DNA from: a bacterium
GTDB taxonomy: Bacteria; UBA3054
Assembly: GCA_017538635.1 (NCBI GenBank)
Contig: JAFYIM010000363.1
Location: 1-7,865 of the forward strand
Reading direction: 5' to 3'
DNA length: 7,865 nt
Notes under the pieces: model-generated
The model's database searches: none
Told to the model about the DNA's origin: nothing
Seen by the model: the letters and a program-made list of their open reading frames with translations, nothing else
Shown here: positions 6,698-7,865 of the stretch, in pieces
Layout of the letters: each line of letters starts with the position of its first letter
How positions within the stretch are numbered: position 1 is the stretch's first letter
Translations under genes and position numbers: made by a program

Positions 6698-7591
6698 ATG
6701 CGGGAACAGGAGCTTATCACTTTGGCCAATTCCCTTTTTACGGGCAAAGCGGCCGGAAAGGAAATATTGAAAGGCATCGGCGACGACTGCGCCGTCGTTT
6801 CTTTCAATGACAAATGGGATCTTGTCGCGACTTGCGACACCATAACCGAAAACACCCATTTTTTAAGGAAGACCAAGCCGGAACTTCTGGCGCACAAGCT
6901 TTTGGCCGTAAATCTGAGCGACATCGCCGCTATGGCCGGCATCCCTTCGTGGGGCATACTGTCCCTGGCTGCGCCCAAAACGGCCTCTGGGGCCTTTCTA
7001 GTGCGTTTTATGACCGCTCTAAGGAAGGAAGCGGAGAAATACAACGTTTCCATCATAGGCGGCGACACGGTGAGAGCGGAAGCGCTGACGCTTACCCTGA
7101 CGCTCGTTGGCAAAGTCGAAAAAGGAAAAGCGCTTCTTAGGTCCGGCGCCAAGGAGGGCGACCTTGTCTTGGTAACGGGAACGCTGGGCGGCACGTTGAA
7201 AAGCGGAAAGCATTTGACTTTCGAGCCGAGGCTGAAAGAGGCGCGCTGGCTCAGGGACAGGCTTTCTCCCAACGCCATGATGGATCTTTCCGACGGACTT
7301 TTTGAGGATGGGAATCGCTTGGCTTTCGCCAGCAAATTGACCATGGCGTTGAAAGGGGAGAGCGTTCCCTGCGCCGACAACTGCAGCCTCTTAGAAGCTG
7401 TGACGGGAGGAGAAGATTTCGAGCTGCTTCTGACTGTGCCGAAGAGCAAATTCAGCGCTCAGCTTCAGAAGCGTTTTGAAAAAAAGTTTTCGCTGAACCT
7501 TAGCGTGGTGGGCGAAATGACAAAAGCGGGAACTCATCCGCTTTTGATAGACGGAAAAGCAAACAAATGGACGGGCTATGCGCATTTCTGA
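6698..7591 (+). CDS. thiL: Thiamine-monophosphate kinase
   Basis: ThiL phosphorylates thiamine monophosphate with ATP to thiamine diphosphate, the last step of cofactor synthesis, in the cytoplasm. All family motifs are present in order in 297 residues: GIGDDCAVV (26-34), TCDTITENTHF (45-55), VNLSDIAAM (71-79), IIGGDT (119-124), GAKEGDLVLVTGTLGG (150-165), MMDLSDGL (194-201) and TGGEDFELL (236-244). The metal- and nucleotide-binding aspartates D29/D30, D75, D123, D196 and D199 are kept. The segment between GTLGG and KHLTFEPR is about 25 residues shorter than in E. coli ThiL, a form I recall from Planctomycetes and Verrucomicrobia, and it accounts for the short length. The DL usually seen after SDGL is replaced by EDGNR. 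The ATG lies 9 bases after the M16 stop with a weak upstream GGAA; no earlier in-frame start is available. The last 14 bases overlap tsaE. Confidence 0.95.
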   Translation: MREQELITLANSLFTGKAAGKEILKGIGDDCAVVSFNDKWDLVATCDTITENTHFLRKTKPELLAHKLLAVNLSDIAAMAGIPSWGILSLAAPKTASGAFLVRFMTALRKEAEKYNVSIIGGDTVRAEALTLTLTLVGKVEKGKALLRSGAKEGDLVLVTGTLGGTLKSGKHLTFEPRLKEARWLRDRLSPNAMMDLSDGLFEDGNRLAFASKLTMALKGESVPCADNCSLLEAVTGGEDFELLLTVPKSKFSAQLQKRFEKKFSLNLSVVGEMTKAGTHPLLIDGKANKWTGYAHF

Positions 7592-7865
7592 TTTTGAATT
7601 GAAAGCCAAAACTGCAAAAGAGACGATTGCGCAGGGCGAAAAGCTGGCAGCTTACCTTGAGCCCGGCGACGTTCTTTGCCTGAAAGGGGAGTTGGGCGTC
7701 GGCAAGACCACGTTCGTCAAAGGCTTGATCAAAGCCTTGCAGGGAGAAGACACGCTCTTTTTGGGCAGCCCGACCTACACGCTCATCCAGGAATATCGTT
7801 TCAAAACGCCATACGTTTACCACTTCGATTTTTACCGCCTGAAGAGCCCGGACGAGATCTGGGGC
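7578..7865 (+). CDS. tsaE: tRNA t6A-synthesis ATPase TsaE, 3' end missing
   Basis: TsaE is the P-loop ATPase that works with TsaD and TsaB to make N6-threonylcarbamoyladenosine at position 37 of ANN-decoding tRNAs, in the cytoplasm. The first 96 codons are open to the right edge; the family is usually about 140-160 residues, so the C-terminal third is cut off by the window. Walker A is GELGVGKTT (37-45), followed by the family-typical SPTYTLIQEY (64-73) and HFDFYRL (82-88), whose D84 sits at the Walker B position. The ATG at 7578 overlaps the end of thiL by 14 bases and has only a weak upstream purine run, suggesting translational coupling. The N-terminal 35 residues match the usual length before the P-loop, which supports this start. 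thiL next to tsaE fits a housekeeping operon. The assignment is firm despite truncation. Confidence 0.95.
   Translation, partial: MRISDFELKAKTAKETIAQGEKLAAYLEPGDVLCLKGELGVGKTTFVKGLIKALQGEDTLFLGSPTYTLIQEYRFKTPYVYHFDFYRLKSPDEIWG

Noticed and set aside
6514..7449. 311-codon open frame on the minus strand across the M16/thiL boundary
   Set aside because: The translation is serine-rich and low in recognisable content, and thiL on the other strand has every family motif.

Overview
The window is fully coding on the + strand, with six consecutive genes and almost no intergenic DNA. Two divergent glycoside hydrolase family 2 (GH2) genes (1-1397, incomplete at its 5' end, and 1421-3679) are followed by a HIT-family nucleotide hydrolase (3681-4079), a large secreted M16-type peptidase homologue (4076-6688), thiamine-monophosphate kinase thiL (6698-7591) and the tRNA t6A-synthesis ATPase tsaE (7578 to the window edge, incomplete). 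No RNA gene, mobile element, CRISPR array, convincing terminator or space for a conventional intergenic promoter was found. The largest gene-free stretch is 23 bases.

The organism is a bacterium, moderately GC-rich by eye. Two family features recalled from memory suggest the Planctomycetes-Verrucomicrobia-Lentisphaerae group, possibly a Lentisphaerae-like gut or polysaccharide-degrading lineage: the second GH2 opening (start of the sugar-binding domain plus an LDQGWWPDGLLTPPSDEAM-type barrel motif), and the short ThiL linker of the KHLTFEPR type. This is inference, not proven.

The layout looks like one transcription unit. Gaps are 23 bp (GH2-1/GH2-2), 1 bp (GH2-2/HIT), a 4-bp ATGA overlap (HIT/M16), 9 bp (M16/thiL) and a 14-bp overlap (thiL/tsaE). 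The two GH2 enzymes would cut beta-linked sugars outside the cytoplasm or in the periplasm; the second carries a lipoprotein-type signal. The remaining genes are housekeeping: nucleotide hydrolysis, thiamine cofactor synthesis and tRNA modification. The M16 protein is the unusual member. It has the four-domain, two-repeat M16 layout and a signal peptide, but neither half has the HxxEH zinc motif and the whole protein has only three histidines, so it is probably a non-catalytic pseudoprotease.

I see no clearly new multi-gene system. The best leads are the motif-less M16 protein, the physical fusion of a sugar-degrading gene pair to a housekeeping operon, and the extra C-terminal beta-sandwich on the second GH2.
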